Below, in pieces: positions 1-12,500 of a stretch of DNA of 64,000 bases (positions are counted from its first letter, which is position 1; each line of letters begins with the position of its first letter). The translations under genes were made by a program, and so were the position numbers. The notes beneath the pieces were generated by a model, which saw nothing but the letters and a program-made list of their open reading frames with translations, had not been told where the DNA came from and searched no databases. Source of the DNA: Haliclona indistincta. Its lineage: Eukaryota; Porifera; Demospongiae; Haplosclerida; Chalinidae. The stretch spans positions 126,501 to 190,500 of the forward strand of contig OZ024787.1 of NCBI GenBank assembly GCA_964017065.1, written 5' to 3'.

Positions 1-856
1 CTGCATACCACCAGCCGGGAAGGACTACTCGAGTTATAACGAGGATACAACACTCGAGGGAGACGAGAAATGTGAGCCTGATAGATACTACAAGCTATGA
101 TCATGTAATGACGTCACTCTTCATGCTCTAGATCTGAAGGACAAGGTGTGTGGGGCAGCTCGTCTGCTGTTGGACAATGGAGCTAGTGTCAACCTGCAGG
201 ATAGCGGTGGATGGACTGTGGCTCATCAATGTGCTAGTGCTGGACGGCTTCCATTGCTGCAGCTGTTTGTCCAGAGAGGAGCCGACTTGAGCATCAGGAA
301 CAAGAGTGGTGACCGCCCACTAGACCTTGCTGTGATGAGAGGACACGCCCCTCTGGTACAGTATCTTGAGGTGCAGTCAGGTAGCCTTCACAACATGTGC
401 CGTATGGTGATCAGGGATTGTGTCAAGCCTCATCAGAGACTAGCTGACCTACCACTGCCACCATCACTGAAGCTGTTTATTAACTATCATATACCGTACC
501 CTGGGTGGGCCACACCCATAGTGGTGCCACGACCCTGGACTGATGAAGAGCTGGTCAGTGGAGAGGTAGAGAGAACTGAGGTGCACAGCTTTATAATGGA
601 ACATGCTAGCAGTGAGTTCCTGGAGGAGAGGAAGCTACGAGACAGAGAGGTGACCCAAGATGAGCTAGCTGAGCTAATGGAGTCACTGTATTTCTGGGAG
701 GCATTCAAGACAATAGGCTATGATGAACCATTAGCCCCGCCCCCTAGATACAGCATGGACCCTAGCAACATGGACAGAAGTCACATCACAAGGAAAGCTA
801 AGATATTACAAGCAAAGGAAAATGCAAGACGAGCGCGTCGCCAGAGAGTTAATTAA
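1..856 (+). CDS. Ankyrin repeat / SOCS box protein, C-terminal part (ASB-like); 5' end outside window
   Basis: Two exons are visible: one running off the left edge to about 71 (donor GTGAGC) and a long last exon from about 132 to the TAA at 854-856; the 60-bp intron keeps the frame. The last exon encodes ankyrin repeats (LLLDNGASVNLQDSGGWT, then a second unit with LFVQRGADLSIRNKSGDRPL and a partial third). A SOCS-box-like stretch follows: SLHNMCRMVIRDCV, then a Leu/Pro-rich helix around LPLPPSLKLFINY. In ASB proteins the SOCS box binds elongin B/C and makes the protein a cullin-RING substrate receptor; that role is inferred here. The remaining ~125 residues are charged, with a basic C-terminus (NARRARRQRVN), and I do not recognise them. 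The SOCS-box call is moderately sure, the ankyrin call firm. Confidence 0.75.
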
Positions 857-882
857 CATTCATTAGCAGCTCACGTTCATTA

Positions 883-3248
883 TTAGCTATGTGTGTATTG
901 GAGTCCATTACGTTGAATGTTTCTGGATAATGCTAGCAACAACAATGGGTGCTTATGAGAGCCACGCTGGGAGTCATCCTAGAGGACAGAGGGTTAACAT
1001 GTTAGAACAGCATGATAGCTCACCATTGCATCGTCATCGTGATCGCTATCATCATCATCATGATCAGCCGCTAGATAATGCATGAACGACGTGGTCTGAT
1101 CAGACGAGAATAGTAGCTAATGAGAGGGTGTGGCCACAGTGAGGGTGGGTGTGGTCTCAGTGACTCACCTGATCCTTTAGCTCAAGTAGTGGGAGGGCAT
1201 CAATTAGGATAGTAGACCAGTACCTGAGGTGACCGGTAGTGAAGGGGTTAAACTAAATCCGTCATGACTTACTGCTGTGGTACGATACCAGATGAGAGGA
1301 GGGCCACTAGTAGCTGGGCCGCTGCCTTGAACTCACCATTACTATACTGGAGATGGAACTGACGATACTTGCCTACAGTATAGTGACACACCCACACACA
1401 GTGACACACCCACTCACCAAGGAATGCTAGTCTGGGGCTAAGCAGCATAGCTGACTCGAGATGATCCAGCAGATCAAGATCACGGAACTGACCAAGATTA
1501 TGATAGTTATCAAAATATCTAAGATCAGACAGAAACTAGCATGACTGGAGTTACATTAGAGAGAGACTAGCATGACTGGAGTTACATTAGAGAGAGGCTA
1601 GCATGACTGGAGTTACATTAGAGAGAGACTAGCATGACTGGAGTTACATTAGAGAGAGACTAGCATGACTGGAGTTACATTAGAGAGAGGCTAGCATGAC
1701 TGGAGTTACATTAGAGAGAGACTAGCATGACTGGAGTTACATTAGAGAGAGGCTAGCATGACTGGAGTTACATTAGACAGAGACTAGCATGACTGGAGTT
1801 ATATTAGAGAGAGGTTAGCAGGACTGGAGTTACATTAGAGAGAGACTAGCATGACTGGAGTTACATTAGAGAGAGGCTAGCATGACTGGAGTTACATTAG
1901 AGAGAGACTAGCATGACTGGAGTTATATTAGAGAGAGACTAGCATGACTGGAGTTACATTAGAGAGAGGCTAGCATGACTGGAGTTACATTAGAGAGAGA
2001 GACTAGCATGACTGGAGTTACATTAGAGAGAGGCTAGCATGACTGGAGTTACATTAGAGAGAGACTAGCATGACTGGAGTTACAGTCACTCACTTTTCAG
2101 CAATGAATGCAGCGAATGCTGAATCCTAACAGCAGAGATGATGTAATGGTCAATGTTACTAATAATAGTAACTCACATTAGCTCGTATACACCATGTGAA
2201 GGCGACGCCCAGTCTGCCGCTACGATACCCCCTCACAGCCATCACCTTACACACCATGTGACCTATAGCACAACTCACACATCCTCACACATTGCCACAC
2301 CCACTCACACCTTGTTCCTTCAGCTGGTATCTATTACATGTCTTGAGTACCTTGAGTGCTTTGTACTCATTAGACAATGGTACCCTCTCAATACAGGCCA
2401 TCATGTAGCCACTAGAGGAGTATGGGTACCAGGACGAGGATGGTATGGGTATCAGACCCTTACCGGCCGTGCTCAGGACAGTAGCTGAAGTAGTTCATTG
2501 CAATGTGCCATAAACTATACGAGAGCAGTAAGGAGGGAGGGATGGGGAGGGAGGGGGTGAGGGAGGGAGTCATGGAGAGAGGGAGAAATGGAGAGAGAGA
2601 GGAATGGAGAGGGAGGGAGTCATGGAGGTAGGATCAGTAGGTGTCTAGTACCTTATGTTAGTCAATAAACTATTAGCATACTCTGCCAGAACAAACTCAG
2701 TGAGTCTACCACCATACCTGAAGATGGGTGAGAAAGAGGGAGGGAGAGAGGGAGGGAGGGGGAGGGAGGGAGAGAGAGAGGGAGGGAGAGAGGGAGGGAG
2801 AGAGAGAGGGAGGGGGAGAGAGAGAGAGAAGGATCAAGAGAGGGATAGTGTTAGTATAGTCAGCTCACTCATATTGTGACACCACCAGCGCTCCACAGCG
2901 ATGCAGTATATTGGATAGATGAGCTACAAACCACCAGTCACTCAGTTCAGAGCTGTAGTGAGTGACACACATCATATCATGAGCTGCTGACCAGACAGTA
3001 CCTGCTTAGCTTGAGTGTATCAATCATATTGTTCTGTAATGCAGTCATTAGTAGTTGATCAAATACACCACACTGGTCACCATTATGGTATAGTGACATA
3101 CACTCCTGTGGGGAGAGAGAGAGAGAGACAGAGAGAGAGAGGGAGGGAGGGAGGGAGAGAGAGAGAGAGGGAGAGAGAGAGACAGAGAGAGAGAGGGAGG
3201 GAGGGAGGGAGGGAGGGAGGGAGGGAGGGAGGGAGGGAGAGAGAGAGA

Positions 3249-3285
<37 letters not shown>

Positions 3286-5571
3286 AGGGAGGGAGGGAGG
3301 GAGGGAGGGAGGGAGGGAGAGAGAGAGAGAGAGGGAGGGAGAGAGAGAGAGGGAGGGAGGATATCATCATGTGTGTGAGTGATGGTGTGATGTACCTGTG
3401 CTATATAGTGTAGCTCATAATCTGTCCCAGTCACAAGGGGTGAGCAGTAAAGGAGCCTTCCTACCATTAGCTCGTACCACTGATTACAGCTATCCACTAC
3501 CCTACACCACGATGAGTGATGGGATAGCAGTCCATGATGGCTCACTTACTCTTGGTGCTTGAAACAGCTCTCCTCCCCGCACAGCAGCTACAGCAAGCAG
3601 GCATACAGTAGTAGCTAGCAGGCATACAGTAGTAGCTAGCAGGCATACAGTAGTAGCTAGCAGGCGTACAGTAGTAGCTAGCAGGCATACAGTAGTAGCT
3701 AGCAGGCGTACAGTAGTAGCTAGCAGGCGTACAGTAGTAGCTAGCAGGCATACAGTAGTAGCTAGCAGCCATACAGTAGTAGCTAGCAGGCATACAGTAG
3801 TAGCTAGCAGGCATACAGTAGTAGCTAGCAGGCGTACAGTAGTAGCTAGCAGGCGTACAGTAGTAGCTAGCAGGCGTACAGTAGTAGCTAGCAGGCGTAC
3901 AGTAGTAGCTAGCAGCCATACAGTAGTAGCTAGCAGGCATACAGTAGTAGCTAGCAGGCGTACAGTAGTAGCTAGCAGGCGTACAGTAGTAGCTAGCAGG
4001 CGTACAGTAGTAGCTAGCAGGCGTACAGTAGTAGCTAGCAGGCATACAGTAGTAGCTAGCAGGCATACAGTAGTAGCTAGCAGGCATACAGTAGTAGCTA
4101 GCAGGCGTACAGTAGTAGCTAGCAGGCGTACAGTAGTAGCTAGCTTACCTCACTAATGGTTTGTAGCTGTGAGCAGCCTGCATAGTCTCCTCGCTGCCTC
4201 CTCCTCAAACACTCACTCCTCCACTCCGCCCAGCTAGTCCTCAACTCTGCGCGAGACCGGCCAGCCACATTGCCTACCATGGGCATCCTACACAGCAGCT
4301 CACTAATACTGGTATGAGCCTGAGAAGAGACCACGCCCACTATTAGCAGGCAGTATGTGGTCAGAATACCTGAGGGTGATAGCGACAGTAGTCATGGTGT
4401 GACAGCAGCTCAACACACTCCCTGGGCCTGCCCTGCAGTACAGTGCTGTATACTGCCGCCCAATAGTGCTCACATGATGAGGGGCGGGGACTGGATAGTA
4501 TTTCCTGTCATGTGACGAGGTTCGGAGACAAGACACAAATAAGTGTGTGTGTGTGTGTGTGAGTGTGTGTGAGTGTGTGTGAGAGTGTGTGCGTGTGAGT
4601 GTGTGTATTGGTAATGCATACTTGTATCATGTCGTCAGTGTTGTGTCCGCTGTGCCAGCGGACCCATTCCAGTAACTGCTGGATCAGGCACCCGGCCGGT
4701 AGTACCTCAATGAACAGTATCTCGCACAAGTGCCATACCACCTCTAGCAACGAGTACAGGTTGCTCTGGTCACTGATCTGCTCCTCTTCTGCAACACTTG
4801 ATAACATACGACCATCTGTGAGAGAGATGATGGATCACCTGATGATGACAGCCATTACTCACCCTCTAGCATTGTGTTGAGGCCCAAGACACACTCATGG
4901 AGGGCAGCACGATATAGCTTGCTGTATGGCAGGACACCATCAGGAGAGGGATCAGCCTCTTGCACCTGAGTGAATATAGCTAGGAGGGAGAGAGAGGGAT
5001 GGAGGGAGAGAGGGACGGTGGGGGGAGAGGGTGGGAGGGAGGGAGGGAGGGAGGGAGGGAGGGAGAGAGAGAGAGAAAAGGAAGGAGAGAGTGAGAAAGG
5101 AAGTGAGAAAGGAAGTGAAAGAAGGAAGTGTATATGTCGTACTATGACTCTGGTCCACTAGCTGTCTAACACACTTGTTCCAGAACACACTGCTCCAGTG
5201 TACTGTCACCACATCTAGCAGAGAGTAGCATCACACATCAGTTAGCCAGCACATACTGGTCTACCTTCGTCTACCCTCTCCTCCTCATCACTAGATCCCT
5301 CCTGGGCGCCATCAGGATGGGGAGCAATGAACACGGCTATGGACTGCCCGCTGGGAGAGAAGCGAACCATCGGTAAGCCCCTTGAGCAGGCCTGCAGAGA
5401 GATGGGCTGAGAGAGAAGAGAGCTGACTAGACTAGTGCTACCATAGCTCACTAGGTCAGCAGGGGCTGGCTGATGCTGAGACTCGAGCTCCATTGGTGAG
5501 CACAGGGTTATAGTGTGGTCTAGCGGTGACACGTGGGGACCGCAGTGCTGAACTTCATTCATAGTGCGCAT
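883..5571 (-). CDS. NUP85: Nucleoporin Nup85 (Y-complex component)
   Basis: Multi-exon minus-strand gene read from conserved pieces: WHLCEILFIEVLPAGC followed by LIQQLLEWVRWH (~4.7 kb), ELLCRMPMVGNVAGRSRAEL (~4.25 kb), GEESCFKHQ (~3.57 kb), NQWYELMVGRLLYCSP (~3.47 kb), FRDLDLLDHLESAMLLSPRL (~1.46 kb), GKYRQFHLQYSNGEFKAAAQ (~1.33 kb), STILIDALPLLELKDQ (~1.2 kb) and the C-terminus LLLLALSRNIQRNG. All match animal NUP85, an alpha-solenoid subunit of the Nup107-160 complex of the nuclear pore. The stop (TAA) is at 883-885. The start is the ATG at 5571, or the next in-frame ATG at 5562. It ends 26 bp from the convergent ASB-like gene and starts 29 bp from RPL18. Two introns are filled by minisatellites (31-bp and 21-bp units), and others are rich in GA on the plus strand. 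Confidence 0.93.
1540..2083. repeat. 31-bp minisatellite filling a NUP85 intron
   Basis: About 18 head-to-tail copies of a 31-bp unit (core GACTAGCATGACTGGAGTTA followed by CATTAGAGAGA), alternating GACTAG/GGCTAG variants. On the NUP85 strand the donor GTGAGT lies about 10 bases before the first unit and the acceptor CTTAG directly follows the last, so the array is essentially the whole intron. Each unit read on that strand has a pyrimidine tract ending in CAG, resembling a 3' splice site. Confidence 0.93.
2515..2832. repeat. GA-rich low-complexity tracts in a NUP85 intron
   Basis: Two stretches of GGGA/GAGA simple sequence (about 2515-2630 and 2727-2832). On the coding strand they are CT-rich and probably serve as, or grew from, intronic pyrimidine tracts. 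Confidence 0.85.
3108..3360. repeat. GA-rich microsatellite in a NUP85 intron
   Basis: About 250 bp of (GA)n and (GGGA)n. On the NUP85 strand this is a long CT tract in the intron downstream of the NQWYELMVGRLL exon. Long open frames across it on both strands are artefacts of the repeat. Confidence 0.9.
3594..4143. repeat. 21-bp minisatellite filling a NUP85 intron
   Basis: About 26 copies of a 21-bp unit (AGCAGGCATACAGTAGTAGCT, with GCATAC/GCGTAC/CCATAC variants). The donor GTAAGCTAGCTAC on the gene strand is itself the first, altered repeat unit, and the short GEESCFKHQ exon starts just after the last unit. Because 21 is a multiple of 3, the array stays open as a 7-residue repeat in one frame, but it lies between two conserved NUP85 exons and is intronic. 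Confidence 0.93.
4540..4612. repeat. GT microsatellite in a NUP85 intron
   Basis: Runs of TG with interspersed GTGAG, immediately downstream (gene sense) of the exon encoding EWVRWHSGHN. Confidence 0.8.
4978..5125. repeat. GA-rich low-complexity tract in a NUP85 intron
   Basis: GGGA and GAAAGGAAGT repeats between the first NUP85 exon and the exon near 4.8 kb. Confidence 0.8.
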
Positions 5572-5574
5572 GCG
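5566..5574. promoter_or_regulatory. NRF1-like palindrome in the NUP85/RPL18 bidirectional promoter
   Basis: GCGCATGCG, matching the core of the known NRF1 site, overlaps the upstream NUP85 ATG (5571) and lies 26 bp before the RPL18 ATG (5601). NRF1 sites are common in bidirectional promoters of animal housekeeping genes. Function here is inferred from motif and position only. Confidence 0.45.
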
Positions 5575-5600
5575 TACAAGGGAGGGAGAAGCGGATCAGC

Positions 5601-6465
5601 ATGGTAAGTGGTTGCTGTCTATATCTATGCTAATCGCGTGTATGAAGTGTATCCTGGGTGCCATATAGCTACTGCTCAATGCTGTCTCTCTATATTGTCG
5701 CTAGGGTATCGATCTAGACCATAGGACCAAGAGGAAGGCGGTCAGGACAGAGCCAAAGTCCAAGGATGTGTATCTCCGCCTACTAGTCAAGGTGTGTTAC
5801 AGCAATAGCTCCTAGATCACTCTATCACTGTTCGTACTAGCTGTACCGGTTCCTGGCGCGCCGTACTAGAGCTCCATTCAACAAGGTAGTGCTGAAGCGG
5901 CTGTACATGAGCAGAATCAACCGCCCTCCTGTATCACTATCACGATTGGTCAGTATTAGCTCACTTACAGAGCTGAGTACACCTCTCTCTCTCTCTCTCT
6001 CTCTGCAGGCATTTCAAATGAAGAATGCTGAACGTGATGGCAAGACAGCAGTGGTGGTTGGGTGTGTCACTAATGATGTCCGTCTCTTTGATGTGCCGAA
6101 GCTGAAGGTGTGTGCTCTCAAGGTGACGGAGAGTGCTAGAGCCCGTATCGTCAAGGCTGGTGGAGAAGTCATCACATTCGATCAGCTCGCAATGAGGTCC
6201 CCAAAAGGACAGAAGACAGTGCTACTTCAAGGTATGTTGGCATTGCACAACTTCTTGCAAATATCTTGTGCACCAATATCTGTTGGCTTGCTGTACTCAC
6301 TGATCTCTTCTCTCTCTAGGACCACGCAAGTCACGTGAGGCAGTAAAGCACTTTGGTCGTGCTCCAGGTGTTCCACACAGCCATGCCAAACCATATATCA
6401 GATCAAAGGGACGCAAGTTTGAGAAGGCACGAGGTCGACGCAGGAGCAAAGCTTTTAAAGTTTAA
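5601..6465 (+). CDS. RPL18: 60S ribosomal protein L18 (eL18)
   Basis: Five exons, 5601-5603, 5705-5791, 5841-5948, 6009-6231 and 6320-6465, give an uninterrupted 188-residue protein, the same length as the human protein. Exon 1 holds only the ATG. Conserved blocks include [103 protein letters not shown] and [20 protein letters not shown]. It is a large-subunit ribosomal protein. A one-codon first exon followed by an intron of about 100 bp is typical of animal ribosomal-protein genes. It shares a compact promoter with NUP85 and converges on PIGA, with the stops 83 bp apart. I saw no clear C/D or H/ACA snoRNA in its introns. Confidence 0.98.
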
Positions 6466-6547
6466 CGATCCATTTTATGGTGATCTGTGTATGAAATAAT
6501 TATGACATCATCAATCAAATGGACAACAATATATTAGTAATGGACGA

Positions 6548-9500
6548 TCAGTGATTGGTCAATGAGGTGTTGTCATCTCTGTACTTTAGGTTGGTCTGGA
6601 ACTTGGTCAATATTCTGTGGAGCAGGTCACATGATATGGCATGTACTGGTGGTCTAACCTGAGCTGGTCTCAACCATTCCAGAATCCAGTACAGAAACAA
6701 TAGCACTGTTACCACGGCAACATATAGCTTGCCAGCCATTGGTCCACACCTATAGAAGCTAAGCACAGCATCGTCACTGGGTGGGGCTAGAGGCGTACTT
6801 GGTGAGCCTCTCTACCGTGTCCCTATAAGGAGTGGTGCTGATCTGGTCATAGATCTGTTACCATGGTAACAACACAATGCAGTAGAGTGGGTGTGGTCAC
6901 CTTGCTAGTCCTGTTGGCTATATCATGCCATGTGTACACACCCTTCATGACATCATGTACCTTATATGGTGAAGGGGTGGAGTCACGAGCTGAGATAGCA
7001 CGCTCAGTAGCCTCTACCAGACCTGCAAGAAACATGGTCACATGACTATCATGTGATACTGACCTGTTACACTGGGCTCCGCTAGGTGTACCAGATGATC
7101 AGGCAGCACCTCCGGGACCCCGCCCACTTTAGTAGCCACTACCTGTAAACTGAGACCACACACATTAACACAGTAACCACACCCACTCAGACATACCCAC
7201 AGCAAGCTGCCTCTACGATAGCGATACAGAATGCCTCAGTGATGGAAGGGTTAACAAATATGTCACCTTGAACAAGGACCTACACCACAGATCAGAGAGG
7301 CCATAGAGGAAGAGAGAGGTAGGCTTACATCTCTGACTTGTGAGTGATGTAATGCGCCCAGCATGGTGACCCTGTGCTGGAGACAATGCTTCTCCCTCAC
7401 CTCCTCTAGTAGCACACGCTTGGGACCATCACCACCTACACACCATCACTATTATCACACAATCACTACTATCACACCATCACTATTATCACACAATCAC
7501 TACTATCACACCATCACTATTATCACACCATCACTATTATCACACCATCACTATTATCACACAATCACTACTATCACACCATCACTATTATCACACCATC
7601 ACTATTATCACACAATCACTACTATCACACAATCACTACTATCACACCATCACTGCTAATGGTGTCATACTGACCTATGAGGAAATCCACATTCTCGTGT
7701 CTGTGACAGATGATGGGAATGAGTCCAGCTAATAGGTCCATACCCTTCCTATAAACCAAACGACTAACAACCACTATAGTGACTAAGAGAAAAGGAGAGG
7801 GAGAGAGCGAGTGGGTGATGGCTTATCGAGCCGCAAGATGGCTTAGGAGTCGGTCACACTACGATAAAATTGGCGACAACGATAAGATCGACGTCATTTT
7901 CTCCGGGTATGTCCGTTATATTCGTTGTCGTGCCATAGTCGTACAGTAGACGTTGTCGCTCCATTGGAGCCCAAGATTACGACTGCGACAGCCGTTATGA
8001 CTGCGACAATGCTAGTATCGAGCCAAATGTGCATGCTAGAGTCCCAAGATAACCAAATATTGAACAAAAATGATCTAACAGCTCTACTGAGAGACTGACA
8101 AACTGGTGATCGTGAGGAAAACCTGCGGGAGCGTCGTGGTCCGTGTCAAGAAGGGCCGACGATCAGCTTGCTGGCTTCGAAAAAAGGACTCATACCATAA
8201 AATACAGTGAACTGTACACTCTCGAAACCCTTGTTAGTTGGCAAAGGCGAGTAGCAAAGCGTTAGTTTAAGTCAGCCAAGACGTTACAACAGCAAGGCGT
8301 CCATCTTTGGTAGTGTGACCGCGTGCTTTTGCTGTGTGACCGTGATTGCAGTGATTTGCCGTCATCGCTATCATAGTGTGACCGAGGCCTTAATAAAGTT
8401 ATAAATTCTAAGAATAGTAACAGTTTACAATTTGCCCTCTGCACTGGTTGCATGCCCTCGATATGCCATCTGTACTAGCTGCATGCCCTCGATATGCCAT
8501 CTGTACTAGCTGCATGCCCTCGATATGCCCTCTGTACTAGTTGCATGCCCTCGATATGCCCTCTGCACTAGTTGCATGCCCCTTGGTGAATTCCACTCAC
8601 TTCGTCCAGGTGATCTCTTGCTAGGATCAGGAGTGAAGCAAGCGGCATCCACTGCATTAGGTATGACTGACACCATTGCTGGCTTCAGAGCGGTCCTCAG
8701 GACGGTGTTCTCCTTACTAAGGAACAAAGACACACATACTGGAGTAGAGCAATGAGCTATTGCACTAATATGTTCAGTCTCTGATCATCCTCCATCGTGT
8801 GAATAAAGACAACACAGAGACTGAACACATTAGTGCATGAAGGTAATGCTCTACACTTCATTACACATTGAGTATGATCAGGGACTGTATTGCTAACCTA
8901 GTATGATCAGGGACTGTATTGCTAACCTAGTATGATCAGGGACTGTATTGCTAACCTAGTATGATCAGGGACTGTATTGCTAACCTAGTATGATCAGGGA
9001 CTGTATTGCTAACCTAGTATGATCAGGGACTGTATTGCTAACCTAGTATGATCAGGGACTGTATTGCTAACCTAGTATGATCAGGGACTGTATTGCTAAC
9101 CTAGTATGATCAGGGACTGTATTACTAACCTAGTATGATCAGGGACTGTATTGCTAACCTAGTATGATCAGGGACTGTATTGCTAACCTAGTATGATCAG
9201 GGACTGTATTGCTAACCTAGTATGATCAGGGACTGTATTGCTAACCTAGTATGATCAGGGACTGTATTGCTAACCTAGTGTGATCAGGGACTGTATTACT
9301 AACCTAGTATGATCAGGGACTGTATTGCTAACCTAGTATGATCAGGGACTGTATTGCTAACCTAGTATGATCAGGGACTGTATTGCTAACCTAGTATGAT
9401 CAGGGACTGTATTGCTAACCTAGTATGATCAGGGACTGTATTGCTAACCTAGTGTGATCAGGGACTGTATTACTAACCTAGTATGATCAGGGACTGTATT

Positions 9501-12500
9501 GCTGACCTAGTATGATCAGGGACTGTATTGCTAACCTAGTATGATCAGGGACTGTATTGCTAACCTAGTATGATCAGGGACTGTATTACTAACCTAGTAT
9601 GATCAGGGACTGTATTGCTAACCTAGTGTGATCAGGGACTGTATTACTAACCTAGTATGATCAGGGACTGTATTACTAACCTAGTATGATCAGGGACTGT
9701 ATTGCTAACCTAGTATGATCAGGGACTGTATTACTAACCTAGTATGATCAGGGACTGTATTGCTAACCTAGTATGATCAGGGACTGTATTACTAACCTAG
9801 TATGATCAGGGACTGTATTGCTAACCTAGTATGATCAGGGACTGTATTACTAACCTAGTATGATCAGGGACTGTATTGCTAACCTAGTATGATCAGGGAC
9901 TGTATTGCTAACCTAGTATGATCAGGGACTGTATTACTAACCTAGTATGATCAGGGACTGTATTGCTAACCTAGTATGATCAGGGACTGTATTGCTAACC
10001 TAGTATGATCAGGGACTGTATTACTAACCTAGTATGATCAGGGACTGTATTGCTAACCTAGTATGATCAGGGACTGTATTGCTAACCTAGTGTGATCAGG
10101 GACTGTATTGCTAACCTAGTATGATCAGGGACTGTATTGCTAACCTAGTGTGATCAGGGACTGTATTGCTAACCTAGTATGATCAGGGACTGTATTGCTA
10201 ACCTAGTATGATCAGGGACTGTATTACTAACCTAGTATGATCAGGGACTGTATTGCTAACCTAGTATGATCAGGGACTGTATTGCTAACCTAGTATGATC
10301 AGGGACTGTATTGCTAACCTAGTATGATCAGGGACTGTATTGCTAACCTAGTGTGATCAGGGACTGTATTACTAACCTAGTATGATCAGGGACTGTATTG
10401 CTAACCTAGTATGATCAGGGACTGTATTGCTAACCTAGTATGATCAGGGACTGTATTGCTAACCTAGTATGATCAGTGACTGTATTGCTAACCTAGTATG
10501 ATCAGGGACTGTATTACTAACCTAGTATGATCAGGGACTGTATTGCTAACCTAGTATGATCAGGGACTGTATTACTAACCTAGTATGATCAGGGACTGTA
10601 TTGCTAACCTAGTATGATCAGGGACTGTATTACTAACCTAGTATGATCAGGGACTGTATTGCTAACCTAGTATGATCAGGGACTGTATTGCTAACCTAGT
10701 ATGATCAGGGACTGTATTGCTAACCTAGTGTGATCAGGGACTGTATTGCTAACCTAGTATGATCAGGGACTGTATTACTAACCTAGTATGATCAGGGACT
10801 GTATTACTAACCTAGTATGATCAGGGACTGTATTACTAACCTAGTATGATCAGGGACTGTATTGCTAACCTAGTATGATCAGGGACTGTATTGCTAACCT
10901 AGTGTGATCAGGGACTGTATTGCTAACCTAGTATGATCAGGGACTGTATTGCTAACCTAGTATGATCAGGGACTGTATTACTAACCTAGTATGATCAGGG
11001 ACTGTATTACTAACCTAGTATGATCAGGGACTGTATTACTAACCTAGTATGATCAGGGACTGTATTACTAACCTAGTATGATCAGGGACTGTATTACTAA
11101 CCTAGTATGATCAGGGACTGTATTGCTAACCTAGTATGATCAGGGACTGTATTACTAACCTAGTATGATCAGGGACTGTATTGCTAACCTAGTATGATCA
11201 GGGACTGTATTACTAACCTAGTATGATCAGGGACTGTATTGCTAACCTAGTATGATCAGGGACTGTATTGCTAACCTAGTATGATCAGGGACTGTATTAC
11301 TAACCTAGTATGATCAGGGACTGTATTACTAACCTAGTATGATCAGGGACTGTATTACTAACCTAGTATGATCAGGGACTGTATTACTAACCTAGTATGA
11401 TCAGGGACTGTATTGCTAACCTAGTATGATCAGGGACTGTATTGCTAACCTAGTATGATCAGGGACTGTATTACTAACCTAGTATGATCAGGGACTGTAT
11501 TGCTAACCTAGTATGATCAGACTGTATTGCTAACCTAGTATGATCAGGGACTGTATTGCTAACCTAGTATGATCAGGGACTGTATTGCTAACCTAGTGTG
11601 ATCAGGGACTGTATTGCTAACCTAGTATGATCAGGGACTGTATTGCTAACCTAGTATGATCAGGGACTGTATTACTAACCTAGTATGATCAGGGACTGTA
11701 TTGCTAACCTAGTATGATCAGGGACTGTATTGCTGACCTAGTATGATCAGGGACTGTATTGCTAACCTAGTATGATCAGGGACTGTATTACTAACCTAGT
11801 ATGATCAGACTGTATTGCTAACCTAGTATGATCAGGGACTGTATTGCTAACCTAGTGTGATCAGGGACTGTATTGCTAACCTAGTATGATCAGGGACTGT
11901 ATTGCTAACCTAGTATGATCAGGGACTGTATTACTAACCTAGTATGATCAGGGACTGTATTACTAACCTAGTATGATCAGGGACTGTATTGCTAACCTAG
12001 TATGATCAGGGACTGTATTGCTAACCTAGTATGATCAGGGACTGTATTACTAACCTAGTATGATCAGGGACTGTATTGCTAACCTAGTATGATCAGACTG
12101 TATTGCTAACCTAGTATGATCAGGGACTGTATTGCTAACCTAGTGTGATCAGGGACTGTATTGCTAACCTAGTATGATCAGGGACTGTATTGCTAACCTA
12201 GTATGATCAGGGACTGTATTACTAACCTAGTATGATCAGGGACTGTATTGCTAACCTAGTATGATCAGGGACTGTATTACTAACCTAGTATGATCAGGGA
12301 CTGTATTGCTAACCTAGTATGATCAGGGACTGTATTGCTAACCTAGTATGATCAGGGACTGTATTACTAACCTAGTATGATCAGGGACTGTATTACTAAC
12401 CTAGTATGATCAGGGACTGTATTACTAACCTAGTATGATCAGGGACTGTATTGCTAACCTAGTATGATCAGGGACTGTATTGCTAACCTAGTATGATCAG

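Noticed and set aside
891..1085. 64-codon plus-strand ORF (MCIGVHYVEC...)
   Set aside because: It is antisense to the last two NUP85 exons.
3015..3545. Arg/Glu/Gly and Ser/Leu/Pro-rich ORFs on opposite strands
   Set aside because: Simple GA/CT repeat read as protein; only the NQWYELMVGRLLYCSP part of the minus frame is a NUP85 exon.
3542..4087. 181-codon minus-strand ORF of a 7-residue repeat (PASYYC motif)
   Set aside because: It is the 21-bp minisatellite read in one frame; it lies between NUP85 exons that need it removed as intron, and all its regularity comes from the DNA repeat.
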